From NCBI GenBank assembly GCA_963775185.1, contig CAVZIE010000018.1:248001-312000 (forward strand): a DNA stretch of 64,000 nucleotides, in the 5' to 3' direction. This stretch comes from JAPSGB01 sp963775185 (GTDB lineage Bacteria > Myxococcota_A > Polyangia > Polyangiales > Polyangiaceae). The notes under the pieces are model-generated. The model saw nothing but the letters and a program-made list of their open reading frames with translations, made no database searches and had not been told where the DNA came from. How positions within the stretch are numbered: the stretch's first letter is position 1; the number at the start of each line of letters is the position of its first letter. A program made the position numbers and the translations under genes. This document shows positions 21,101 to 29,374 of the stretch, piece by piece.

Positions 21101-22233
21101 ATCTGCAGCAGCTGCACGACCTTGATCCGCGTGGCGACGTCCTTCGCGTTCTTGGCCAGCGCCTTCTTGTAGGTGACGAGCGCCTTGTCGACCTGGCCGG
21201 TCTCCTCGTACAGGCTTCCGAGCAGCTGCAGCCGCTCGAAGTCCGAGGCGTTCTCGTGCTCGAGCTCCGCGATCAGCTCGCGCAGCTTGTTGTCCGCGCG
21301 GTACACCTCCACGATGATGTCGTAGATCTCGCGGCGCACGCCGGACTGGCTGCCGGCGGTGCGTAGCGCGCGGTGCAGCACGTCGAGCGCTTCCTTGTTC
21401 TTGCCGAGCTTGGCCAGCGCGCGACCGAGGTCGCGCAGCGCCGGCGCGAGCACGCGGTTGTCGCCGGCCGCGGCCTTGACCACGCCGCGGTACTCCTCGA
21501 CGGCGCGCTCGTAGTCGTTGCGCAGCAGCAGCTCGCGGCCGAGCTCCGCGCGGACGTAGAACGAGCCCTTCGCGCGCCGCACCAGCTCGGTGTGGTACTT
21601 CTTCGCGTCGTCGAACTGCTTCAAGTCGAGCGAGAGCTGCATGAGCGTGCGCAGCGTCTGCTCCTTGTCGGCGTCGATCTTGATCTTGGGCAGCGCCTGC
21701 GCGTAGCGCTCGCGCGCGCCCTTCTTGTCGCCGCGATCCTCGAGCATGTGACCGAGCGCGAGCATCGCCACCGGGTCGTCCGGGCGTTGGGCGATGGCCT
21801 TCTCGTAGGTGGCCATCGCCTTTTCCTGCTGCGCGTCCTGGCGGTAGATGCCGGCCAGCGCGACCAGGGCGTTCCACTGGTCCGACCCGCTCTTGTCGGC
21901 GCGCTGCTCGAACTCCGCGACCAGCTTGTCGAGCTTGCCGTCGCGCTCGCGGTACAGCTGTGCCAGCCGCTGCAGCGGAAACTGCGCGCCTGGCTGCGCC
22001 ATCACGATGGCGGTGTAGCGGGCGATCAGCGCGTCGGCGCGATCGGCCTTCGCGGTTGCAGGCGGCTTCTTGTGCCGGTCCGGCGCGGGACCGTGCGGCC
22101 GCGCCGGGCGGTGGGGCGCCGGTCCGGGATGCGGGTGCTTGCGACCAGACGGGTTGAACTGCGCGCCGGCGCTCGCTGTCGCCAGCAGCGCCGCGAGCAA
22201 CGCGGCAGCGCCTGTGAACGCCCGGATCCTCAC
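18165..22233 (-). CDS. Very large TPR plus HEAT-repeat exported protein (one frameshift)
   Basis: About 1,355 residues from GTG 22233. A signal peptide (RAFTGAAALLAALLATASAG) is followed by a Pro/His/Lys linker. Then come roughly 20 tetratricopeptide repeats (for example AMATYEKAIAQRPDDPVAML, ALVTYKKALAKNAKDVATRI, AIAEFRQAISKNDRLFPVYF). The last 500 residues switch to HEAT/PBS-lyase-type repeats (VELRTRAMIAVGSLDDPALV; ADPDPDVQRAALSAVASSHA). Such alpha-solenoids scaffold complexes, so this is probably a periplasmic assembly platform. The frame breaks near 18846, where one extra base separates RPAGYTADEQ from ATALVKLAPAIARA. A dispersed repeat copy (22073-22092) lies inside the linker coding region. 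First gene of the operon that contains tsaD. Confidence 0.85.
22073..22092 (+). repeat. Dispersed 20-bp palindromic repeat, copy 8, inside a coding region
   Basis: TGCCGGTCCGGCGCGGGACC, antisense to the TPR/HEAT gene and read through as part of GPAPDRHK in its disordered linker. It is the only copy clearly inside a gene. Copy 9 lies 306 bp away in opposite orientation. Confidence 0.8.
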
Positions 22234-22398
22234 GCTGGCTAGGCTAGCATCTGTGCCCCGCTTCGCCGTTGGCGAGTGGGCGGCGCGCCGCGTCCACGCG
22301 CGTCGGTCGGCTCGGCGAGGCCAGGATCAAGGCCATCGCGGGCGCGCGGGGCGAGTCGGCGCACCAGCCGCGCGGCGGCCCGCGCGACCTCTCCGCTG

Positions 22399-22418
22399 GA
22401 TTCCGCGCCGGACCGGCA
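22399..22418 (-). repeat. Dispersed 20-bp palindromic repeat, copy 9
   Basis: GATTCCGCGCCGGACCGGCA on the plus strand, the reverse complement of the AATC variant. Intergenic. Confidence 0.8.
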
Positions 22419-22454
22419 GAAGCCCGCAGCCTCGAAATCGCTGACGCCGGATGC

Positions 22455-22520
22455 GTCCGGAAAGCGGACCTCTACGCCTGCAGCGATGTCGCTGAAGCGC
22501 CAAATGTCCGCTTTCCGGAC
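22455..22520. repeat. Perfect 15-bp inverted repeat with inner hairpin
   Basis: GTCCGGAAAGCGGAC at 22455-22469 is the exact reverse complement of GTCCGCTTTCCGGAC at 22506-22520. Between them CAGCGA-TG-TCGCTG forms a second perfect stem. No run of T follows, so a simple intrinsic terminator is not obvious. Confidence 0.7.
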
Positions 22521-22646
22521 TTTGAGCCGCCAGCGATGCCTTCAACGCTTTCGCGAAGCACGGCGCTGTCCGATGCCCGCTACTGCGCGCGGCGACTTGC
22601 TGCGCCGTTCCACCCGGGGACTGTCGCGCGGATCTGGCCGGACGGC

Positions 22647-23561
22647 TCAGGCGCCGCCGGTACCGCTGCTGCCGCCGGCTCCGCCGCTGCCTTGCGCTGC
22701 GCCGAAGCCGCCGAAGCCGCCGCCCGGCCCGCCGCCGGCGCCGCCGCCGGGGCCACCGCCGAAGCCGCCGCCCGAGGTGCCGCCGCTGCCGCCGCCGGGG
22801 AGGCCGGGGATGCCGCCCTGGCACTGGGTGCCGCAACTCGTGAACACGCAGCCGAGCGCTTGGCCGGCGGAGAGCGCGGCCTGGAAGTTCCCGTTGAAGC
22901 AGTTCAAGAGACACATCGGATCGAAGCCACCCACACCGCCGCCGCCGCCGCCCGTGCAGTTCGTGACAGCGCAGATCGCTCCCTGCCGGCACGCTTGATC
23001 GGTCAAGCACTGCTGCACCGTCGGGCACTGCTGACCGATGCAACTGATGCAAGCGAGCGGCCCGCTGCCGCCCGATCCGCCGGTGCCGACACCGCCGCTA
23101 CCAGAGACGCCGCCGCTGCCGCCCGTCGATATGCCGCCGGTACCGCCACTGCCGCCCGCACCGAAGCCCCCCGTGCCGGTACCGCCACTGCCGCCCGCAC
23201 CGAAGCCGCCCGTTCCGGTACCGCCACTGCCGCCCGCGCCGAAGCCGCCCGTTCCGGCTCCGGCGTCGCCGCCAGTGCCGAAGCCGCCCGTTCCCGTACC
23301 GGCGTCGCCGCCGGTGCCGAAGCCGCCCGTTCCAGAGCTGCCGCCCGTCGCGAGGCCACCGCTGCCGCCCTCGGCGCCGAAGCCACCGCTGGCGCCCGTG
23401 CCGCCCTGACCGCTGCCGCCCGAGCCGCCTTGGGCGCTCGTGCCGCCGGCGTTTCCTGGTGGAACGCCGAAGTCGATCGTCGAGCGACCGCCGCATGCGG
23501 CGATGCTCATCGCCATCGCGCTCGTCAGCAGGATCGTTCGTGCCGTGGTGCGCGCCGTCAT
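22647..23561 (-). CDS. Gly-rich lipoprotein with GTGGFGAGG-type repeats and Cys cluster
   Basis: 304 residues, ATG at 23561. The signal (TILLTSAMAMSIAAC) ends in a lipobox. A long arm is built of imperfect units such as GTGGFGAGGSG (DNA tandem repeats at about 23120-23340). A compact Cys-rich block follows with ten Cys residues (CISCIGQQCPTVQQCLTDQA, MCLLNCFNGNFQAAL, CVFTSCGTQC), then a second pure Gly/Ser tail. The pattern matches many small myxobacterial surface lipoproteins that carry a Cys knot on a flexible stalk. No enzymatic motif is present. The divergent DUF2079 gene starts 203 bp away. Confidence 0.7.
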   Translation of the reverse strand: MTARTTARTILLTSAMAMSIAACGGRSTIDFGVPPGNAGGTSAQGGSGGSGQGGTGASGGFGAEGGSGGLATGGSSGTGGFGTGGDAGTGTGGFGTGGDAGAGTGGFGAGGSGGTGTGGFGAGGSGGTGTGGFGAGGSGGTGGISTGGSGGVSGSGGVGTGGSGGSGPLACISCIGQQCPTVQQCLTDQACRQGAICAVTNCTGGGGGGVGGFDPMCLLNCFNGNFQAALSAGQALGCVFTSCGTQCQGGIPGLPGGGSGGTSGGGFGGGPGGGAGGGPGGGFGGFGAAQGSGGAGGSSGTGGA

Positions 23562-23763
23562 CTCCGGACCCTTTCGGTAGATCCGGCGCGCCCGCCCGCG
23601 GCGCCGGGAACAGGCGCTCTTGTAACATATCGGTCCGCCGACCGGAGGGTGGTATGACCAATGATTCCAGGCATGTAGGCGTGGCGACTACATCGTGTCC
23701 CTGCGCTCCCGGGCACTTGGGACGCGAGCGGGCGACGCATCACGTGATAAAGCGGGGCGGTCC

Positions 23764-25797
23764 ATGCCTCAGGCAGGGGTCGAGCAAGAGGGCGGTGCTG
23801 CGTCTGCAGGTACCGGAGCGGGTGCGGCAGGACCGCGCCCGGACGACTCCGCGTCGCTGAACCGCTGGGGCATCGTGGGTCGAAGCGTCGCGCTGTCCGC
23901 GGTGATCGGCGCCGCGCTCGTGATGTGGGCCCAGTACACGTTCCGATCGCGCTGGGTCACGACGTTCTTGCTCAAGAACGACCTCGACATGGACAAGCGC
24001 ATGGTGCTCATCCAGAGCGCCCTGGGCGGCGCCGGCCTGATCGCGCTGATCACGCTGGTGGTGCTGGTCGTCGCCTATCGCCGTCGTCGGGCCATCGCCG
24101 GCGTCGAGCGGGTGCTCTGGTTCCTGTCGCCGCTGATCCTCGCGCCGGCCTTCCCGGTGCTGTTCCGCTTCAAGCCGTGGAAGGACCACGCCCAGTCGCT
24201 GTTGCCGCTGATGCTGCTGGTGGCGCTGGTGACGGAGGTGCTCGTCACGCGCGCGGCGCGCTCGGTGCCGGCGTGGATCTTGAAAGCTCATGCGCGCGTC
24301 CGCGCGTGGCTACCCGGATTCTTGCGCAAGCACGGTCCGCTCGCGACGGTGGTGATCGCGGCGCTGTTCTACGCGCTGTTCATGAGCTTCTACACGCTGC
24401 GCTGGCACTACAAGCTCAGGACCCACAACTTCGATCTGTCGATCAACAACAACCTGCTCTACGGCGGCCTCAAGGGCGTGTTCATGCAGAGCCCGGTCGT
24501 CTTCGGCGACGACCCGGGCAAGTACCTGGCCACGCACGCCAAGTTCGGCGGCTACTTCTTCCTGCCGCTGTACGCGCTCTACCCGAAGGCCGACTTCCTG
24601 ATCGTGCTGCAGTCGTCGCTGCTCGGTCTGGCCGCGATCCCGCTGTATCTGTTCTCGCGCAAGCGCTTGCCCGAGTGGGCGGCGGCATGCGTGGCGTTCG
24701 CGTGGCTGCTCTACTACCCGACCCACTGCGCGAACTTCTACGAGGTCAAATGGGTGCCCATTGCCTCGTTCTTCGTCGTCGCCACGGTGTGGGCGGTCGA
24801 CGCGAAGCTGTGGGTATGGGCCGCGGTGCTGTTCCTTGCCGGCATGCTCATGCGCGAGGACATGCCGATCGGCTTCGCGATGATCGGGCTGGTGCTGCTG
24901 CTGTCCGGACACCGCCCGAAGTTCGGCTTCGCGATGGCGGTCATCGCCGGCGTGTGGTTCGTGATCCTGCGCTTCTCGATCATGAACCACGCCGGGAACT
25001 GGTGGTTCCCCGGCATGTACAAGGGTCTGTGGGCGCCGGGCGGGCACGGCTTCAAGAGCGTGATCAAGACCGTGCTGTCGAACCCGGTGTTCACGCTCGG
25101 CAAGATCGTCGAGGAAAAGAAGCTCTACTACCTGATGCACCTGCTCGTGCCGCTGGCGTTCTTGCCGGCGCGCCGCTGGTACCTGTGGGCCGCGTTCATC
25201 CCGGGCACGATCATCACGCTGTTTACGACCAGCTACGACCCGCCGGTCATGTACACGTTCCAGTACGTCATGCACTGGGCGCCGTATCTGTTCCTGGCCA
25301 CGCCCATCGCGCTGGCGGCGATCGCGCGCAGCCCCGATTTTGGAAAAAGTCGCGTGGTCGGCGCCGTCGGCGCGATGCTCTTCGCCTCCAGCGCGCTGTC
25401 GTACAACTACGGCGCGTTCCCACGCCGCAACACGCTGCGCGGCGGCTATTTCCCCGTGGACTTCAGCTTCACGCCGCGCGATCAGCAGCGTCTCGACCAG
25501 CTGTACGAGCTGATCCGGATGATTCCCAAGGACGCGACGGTGGCCTCCACCGAGAACGTCGGCCCACACGTCTCCTCGCGGCGCTGGATGTACTCGATGC
25601 GCGAGGGGCCGCACGGCGCCGAGTGGGTGCTCGCAGGAGCCGGCGAGACGAAGCTCGATCACACCGAGCAGAACCTGCGCAAGGTGATCCGGGACGGGCA
25701 CTACGGCGTGGTGAAGCGTGTCGGTGAGTTCGCGCTGCTGAAGAAGGGCTACGACACGTCCGGCAACGCGAAGCTCGCCAAGGACTGGAGATTGTGA
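23764..25797 (+). CDS. DUF2079-family polytopic membrane protein
   Basis: 677 residues, ATG at 23764. After a hydrophilic N-terminus there are about 12 predicted membrane helices. The pattern FDLSINNNLLYGGLKGVFM, GYFFLPLYALYPKADFLIVL, LYYPTHCANFYEVKWVPIAS and FLAGMLMREDMPIGFAMIGL fits the DUF2079 family of uncharacterised GT-C-like membrane proteins. The soluble C-terminus (ELIRMIPKDATVASTENVGP) is shared with that family. Its stop overlaps the GTG of the next gene (GTGA), so the two are translationally coupled. Context with glycosyltransferases suggests transfer or transport of lipid-linked sugars; the reaction is unknown. Confidence 0.75.
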   Translation: MPQAGVEQEGGAASAGTGAGAAGPRPDDSASLNRWGIVGRSVALSAVIGAALVMWAQYTFRSRWVTTFLLKNDLDMDKRMVLIQSALGGAGLIALITLVVLVVAYRRRRAIAGVERVLWFLSPLILAPAFPVLFRFKPWKDHAQSLLPLMLLVALVTEVLVTRAARSVPAWILKAHARVRAWLPGFLRKHGPLATVVIAALFYALFMSFYTLRWHYKLRTHNFDLSINNNLLYGGLKGVFMQSPVVFGDDPGKYLATHAKFGGYFFLPLYALYPKADFLIVLQSSLLGLAAIPLYLFSRKRLPEWAAACVAFAWLLYYPTHCANFYEVKWVPIASFFVVATVWAVDAKLWVWAAVLFLAGMLMREDMPIGFAMIGLVLLLSGHRPKFGFAMAVIAGVWFVILRFSIMNHAGNWWFPGMYKGLWAPGGHGFKSVIKTVLSNPVFTLGKIVEEKKLYYLMHLLVPLAFLPARRWYLWAAFIPGTIITLFTTSYDPPVMYTFQYVMHWAPYLFLATPIALAAIARSPDFGKSRVVGAVGAMLFASSALSYNYGAFPRRNTLRGGYFPVDFSFTPRDQQRLDQLYELIRMIPKDATVASTENVGPHVSSRRWMYSMREGPHGAEWVLAGAGETKLDHTEQNLRKVIRDGHYGVVKRVGEFALLKKGYDTSGNAKLAKDWRL

Positions 25798-26750
25798 GTG
25801 ACGCGGCGGACGCGACACGCGCGGCCGGCCGACTCAAGCGTGTTGCGCGCCCGCTGTTCGCGCTGACCGCGCTGGTCTTCGTCGCCTGGGCGGCGTACGA
25901 CATGTCGCGTCGCTGGGACAGCGCCGCGAGCGTCAAGCTCGCGGTCGCGCCGGCACTGCTGTCGATCCTGCCGCTGCTCGTCGGCGCCGTGTTCCAGGGT
26001 GTGGCCTGGACGCTGCTCATCGAGAGGATGTCGGGGCGGCGCGTGCCCGCGCTCCCGGCGCTATCGCTGTATCTACTGTCGCAGCTGGCGCGCTACACGC
26101 CGGGCAAGGTGGGCCTGCCGATCGTGCGCATGGCCGGCGCCGAGCGACTGGGCGTCAAGCCGGCAGCCGTAGGCACGTCGATCTTGATCGAGATGCTGTC
26201 GTGGACCGCCGTCGGCGGCGCGCTCGGCTTCTCGCTATTGTGGGCCACGTCGGGTCGCGCCGCTGGCGTGTTGGGCGTGCTCGGGCGCTTCGCGCCGCTC
26301 CTGCTCGCGGGGTTCGTGACGGCGATGCTCGTGCTGCTGGCGCTCGATCGTGCGCGCTTGCCGGCGTTCGTGCGGCGTTTGCTCGCAGCGGAGGGCGCCG
26401 GTGCGCTCGCGCCGGTGCGGCTACCCCTGGTGCAAGCGCTCTACTGGCTGTCCTGGGCCGTTCACGGCTACATGCTCGCGCGGGCGGCGGGCGCGCCGTC
26501 GCCTGCCGCGCTGTCCGCCACCGGCCTGTTCGTGATCGCGCCGGTCGCGGGCTTCCTGGCCCTGGCCGCGCCCGGCGGCATGGGCGTGCGCGAGGCGATC
26601 CTGTCCGTGGGTCTCGCGCCGGTGCTGGGCCCGGCCCAAGCCCTGGCTCTCGCGCTGGTCTCCCGCGGCGCGTCGCTCGCGTCCGAAGTGCTGGCCTGGG
26701 CGCTCGTACGCCCGCTCGCCGGCCGCGCCGTGCCGCCCAAGCCGGCGTGA
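25794..26750 (+). CDS. LPG-synthase-TM-like (UPF0104) integral membrane protein
   Basis: 318 residues, GTG at 25794 overlapping the previous stop. Seven to eight helices, with SLYLLSQLARYTPGKVGLPI and LALAAPGGMGVREAILSVGL. The last is the PGGxGxRE motif typical of the lysylphosphatidylglycerol synthase transmembrane (flippase-like) family. The aminoacyltransferase domain of true MprF is absent, so only the flippase-type membrane part is present. Similar stand-alone proteins accompany glycosyltransferase genes and may move a lipid intermediate. It sits between the DUF2079 protein and a polyprenyl-phosphate glycosyltransferase. Confidence 0.75.
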   Translation: MSDAADATRAAGRLKRVARPLFALTALVFVAWAAYDMSRRWDSAASVKLAVAPALLSILPLLVGAVFQGVAWTLLIERMSGRRVPALPALSLYLLSQLARYTPGKVGLPIVRMAGAERLGVKPAAVGTSILIEMLSWTAVGGALGFSLLWATSGRAAGVLGVLGRFAPLLLAGFVTAMLVLLALDRARLPAFVRRLLAAEGAGALAPVRLPLVQALYWLSWAVHGYMLARAAGAPSPAALSATGLFVIAPVAGFLALAAPGGMGVREAILSVGLAPVLGPAQALALALVSRGASLASEVLAWALVRPLAGRAVPPKPA

Positions 26751-26775
26751 GAGCGAGAGTTGGTGTCGCGGGGGC

Positions 26776-27831
26776 ATGTCCGCTAGAACAGGGCGCTCCG
26801 TGACGACCCAGGCCATCGAAAGAGCGAGTCTCGACCTGTCGGTCGTCGTGCCGGTCTACAACGAGGAGGAGACCGTCCCGCTGCTGCTCGAGGAGCTGCA
26901 CGCGGCGCTCGACCCGGCCGGCCTGTCCTACGAGCTCATCCTCGTGGACGACGGCTCGAAGGACAAGAGCTTCGCGCTCCTGGCGGAAGCGGCGAAGACC
27001 GATCCGGCGCTCGTCTTGATCCGCTTCCGGCGCAACTTCGGCCAGACCGCCGCCATGCAGGCGGGCTTCGACGTCGCGCGCGGCGAGACCGTCGCCACCC
27101 TCGACGCGGATCTGCAGAACGACCCCCGCGATATCCCCGCCATGCTCGACAAGCTGGCCGAGGGCTACGACATGGTCGCCGGCTGGCGCGCCCATCGCAA
27201 GGACGCGTTCATCAACCGCAAGCTGCCGTCGATGATCGCGAACCGCATCATCAGCATCACCACCAAGGTCCACCTCCACGACTACGGCTGCACGCTCAAG
27301 GTCATGCACCGCGACGTGGCCAAGGAGCTGCGCCTGTACGGCGAGATGCACCGCTTCATCCCGGCGATCGCCAGCTGGGTCGGCGCCACGGTGGTGGAGA
27401 TGAAGGTGAACCACCGCGCGCGTCGCTTCGGCACGTCGAAGTACGGCATCGGCCGCACGCTGCGCGTCGTGCTCGACCTCATCACCGTGCGCTTCGTACA
27501 GAGCTACCTGGTCCGTCCGATGCAGGTGTTCGGCCTGGGCGGCCTGGCCAGCGGCTTCGTCGGCTTCGCCCTGTGCGCGTTCCTGGCCGTGGAGAAGCTC
27601 GCCTTCCACCGCTCGATTGGCGAGCGCCCGCTGCTGTTGCTCGGCGTGCTGATGATCGTCGTGGGCGTGCAGCTCGTCTCGCTCGGGCTCGTCGCCGACG
27701 TGATGATGCGCACCTACCACGAGTCCCAAGGCAAGCCGCCGTACTACGTGCGAGAGCGCATCGTGGGCAGCGGCCACCGCCCCGAAAGCGATGTCGGGCC
27801 GGCGGCGTCGCCGGCGTCGCTGTCTTCGTGA
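26776..27831 (+). CDS. Family-2 glycosyltransferase with two C-terminal membrane helices
   Basis: 351 residues from ATG 26776; GTG 26800 is an equally plausible start because the first eight residues are not conserved-looking. The GT-A fold shows LSVVVPVYNEEETVPLLLEE, LILVDDGSKD and TLDADLQNDPRD (DXD). GCTLKVMHR and the two C-terminal helices match the DPM1/ArnC/GtrB type that loads a sugar onto undecaprenyl phosphate at the inner face of the membrane. It starts 25 bp after the UPF0104 gene. The sugar cannot be predicted. The likely role is to supply the lipid-linked donor for the GT-C proteins encoded nearby. Confidence 0.88.
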   Translation: MSARTGRSVTTQAIERASLDLSVVVPVYNEEETVPLLLEELHAALDPAGLSYELILVDDGSKDKSFALLAEAAKTDPALVLIRFRRNFGQTAAMQAGFDVARGETVATLDADLQNDPRDIPAMLDKLAEGYDMVAGWRAHRKDAFINRKLPSMIANRIISITTKVHLHDYGCTLKVMHRDVAKELRLYGEMHRFIPAIASWVGATVVEMKVNHRARRFGTSKYGIGRTLRVVLDLITVRFVQSYLVRPMQVFGLGGLASGFVGFALCAFLAVEKLAFHRSIGERPLLLLGVLMIVVGVQLVSLGLVADVMMRTYHESQGKPPYYVRERIVGSGHRPESDVGPAASPASLSS

Positions 27832-27905
27832 CCGTCCACACCTTTCCGCCCACGCGCCTTGGTGACAAGGCATCCGGGCCATGCTAACCCCACCGCTCTC
27901 GTCCC

Positions 27906-28736
27906 ATGTCCGACGAAAACGAAATCCAGAAGTCCGATTTTGAACGCTACTTCCCGTTCACTCCTACGGCGCTGGCCGTCAAGGAGTGCGCGCGCCTGAC
28001 CGCGCTGCGGCGATACGAGTGCCCCAGCCCGATCCTCGACGTTGGCTGCGGCGACGGCCTGTTCGCCAGCATCGCGTTCGGCGGCGCGGAAGTTTGGGGC
28101 ATCGACATCGACGCCGCGGAAGGGCGCTGGGCCGCCGCGAGTCGGGCCTACTCGCAGGTCATCCTGGGGGACGTCACCAGCGCGCATCTTCCCCAGAGCT
28201 TCTTCGCGAGCTGCGTCGCCAACTGCTCGTTGGAGCACGTGCCGCGTATCGATCTCGCGCTGCAGAACATCCGTCGCGCGGTCAAGCCGGGCGCCAACGT
28301 CTACTTGTTCGTGCCGGACAAGGACTGGACGCGCCAGCTGCTCAGCGCCCGGATACTGGGCGCGCTGGGTGCGGAGGCCGCGGGCGATCTGATTCGCAAC
28401 ACGCTCGATCGTGTGTTCCACCATCACCATCTGTACGACGCCGAAGGCTGGCGGAAGGTCGCCGAGGAGGCCGGGTTCGAGGTCGTGAGTGTCGACCCGG
28501 TGCTGTCGAGCGCAACCACGGTGGCGCTCGAGACGTTCCTGCTGCCGTCGGTTGCGGGATGGGTGAACAAGTCGATGACCACGCGCTGGACGAACTTCCC
28601 GCGCATCCGGCGCGCGCTGGCAGGGCCGGCGTACCGTCTCGTCCAGGCCGTGATGTCCGCGGCGGACCAGACGCCGACCGCGGAGTACCTGCTGATCGCC
28701 CGGCGTCCCGCGACCGACACCGAACCGGGGACGTGA
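27906..28736 (+). CDS. Class I SAM-dependent methyltransferase (type 11)
   Basis: 276 residues, ATG at 27906. The SAM-binding motif is PILDVGCGDGLFASI, followed by the acidic VWGIDID and the post-motif VANCSLEHVPRIDLALQNIR. The C-terminus has no extra domain. Substrate unknown. Its TGA overlaps the ATG of a second methyltransferase (TGATG), so both are made together. They probably modify a glycan or lipid made by the surrounding cluster. Confidence 0.85.
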   Translation: MSDENEIQKSDFERYFPFTPTALAVKECARLTALRRYECPSPILDVGCGDGLFASIAFGGAEVWGIDIDAAEGRWAAASRAYSQVILGDVTSAHLPQSFFASCVANCSLEHVPRIDLALQNIRRAVKPGANVYLFVPDKDWTRQLLSARILGALGAEAAGDLIRNTLDRVFHHHHLYDAEGWRKVAEEAGFEVVSVDPVLSSATTVALETFLLPSVAGWVNKSMTTRWTNFPRIRRALAGPAYRLVQAVMSAADQTPTAEYLLIARRPATDTEPGT

Positions 28737-29374
28737 TGGCCGAGGCGGTCGACTACTTCACGAATCACTCGCTCAAGCTCAAGTTTCCCTGGAGTCTGTA
28801 TCACCGCCCCATCGTCGACGCGCTGTCGTCGGCGATCCAGGCGAGCCCGGGACCGCGCGTGCTCAACATCGGCTCCGGGCCGTTCTTCGAGCTGCAGTCC
28901 ATCGACCGGCGCGGACGCGAGTTCGAGTTCACCATCTGCGACATCGATCCGCGCGCGGTCGAGCTGGCGCGCGAGATCCACGGGTCCGCCATCACACGCT
29001 CCGACGTGCTCGAGCCGGATGCGCCGCTGCCGTACCAGGACGGCGCGTTCGATCTCGTGGTCTCCATGGACGTGGTCGAGCACGTTCCGCATCCGCTGCC
29101 GTGGCTCGAAGAGGCGGTGCGCGTGATCGCGCCCGGCGGCACGCTGTTCCTCACCACTCCGAACTACGAATCGAAGTCGCTCCGTGCCATCGAGTCGACG
29201 GCGCTGGAGGCCATCGCGCGCGTCCAGGGTTTCAGTCGCAAGGATCTGCACCCTTCGAAGATGACGCGCCGCAGGCTCGAGGACTTGCTCCGGAAGGCCG
29301 GCGCGGGCGACACGACGATCCAGCGCATCGCGCTCGGCTGGGTGCTCGCGTCGACGAGCCGCAAGCCGCGCTAG
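28736..29374 (+). CDS. Second class I SAM-dependent methyltransferase
   Basis: 212 residues. The start ATG 28736 overlaps the previous stop. RVLNIGSGPFFELQSIDRRG is motif I, FTICDIDPRAVELAREIH holds the acidic ribose-binding position, and MDVVEHVPHPLPWLEEAVRV with IAPGGTLFLTTPN completes the fold. It is shorter than its partner and differs clearly in sequence, so it is not a recent duplicate. The 3' end overlaps the convergent membrane-protein gene by 4 bp. Confidence 0.85.
   Translation: MAEAVDYFTNHSLKLKFPWSLYHRPIVDALSSAIQASPGPRVLNIGSGPFFELQSIDRRGREFEFTICDIDPRAVELAREIHGSAITRSDVLEPDAPLPYQDGAFDLVVSMDVVEHVPHPLPWLEEAVRVIAPGGTLFLTTPNYESKSLRAIESTALEAIARVQGFSRKDLHPSKMTRRRLEDLLRKAGAGDTTIQRIALGWVLASTSRKPR

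Larger units (their letters stand above)
22234..22646. other. 413-bp intergenic region with repeat copy and nested inverted repeat
   Basis: Upstream of the TPR/HEAT operon and downstream of the Gly-rich lipoprotein gene, both on the minus strand. It contains dispersed-repeat copy 9 and a perfect 15-bp inverted repeat (22455-22469 with 22506-22520) that encloses a smaller perfect stem. No protein-coding frame is convincing. The element could be a terminator of the upstream gene, a regulator site or a structured RNA. Confidence 0.5.
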
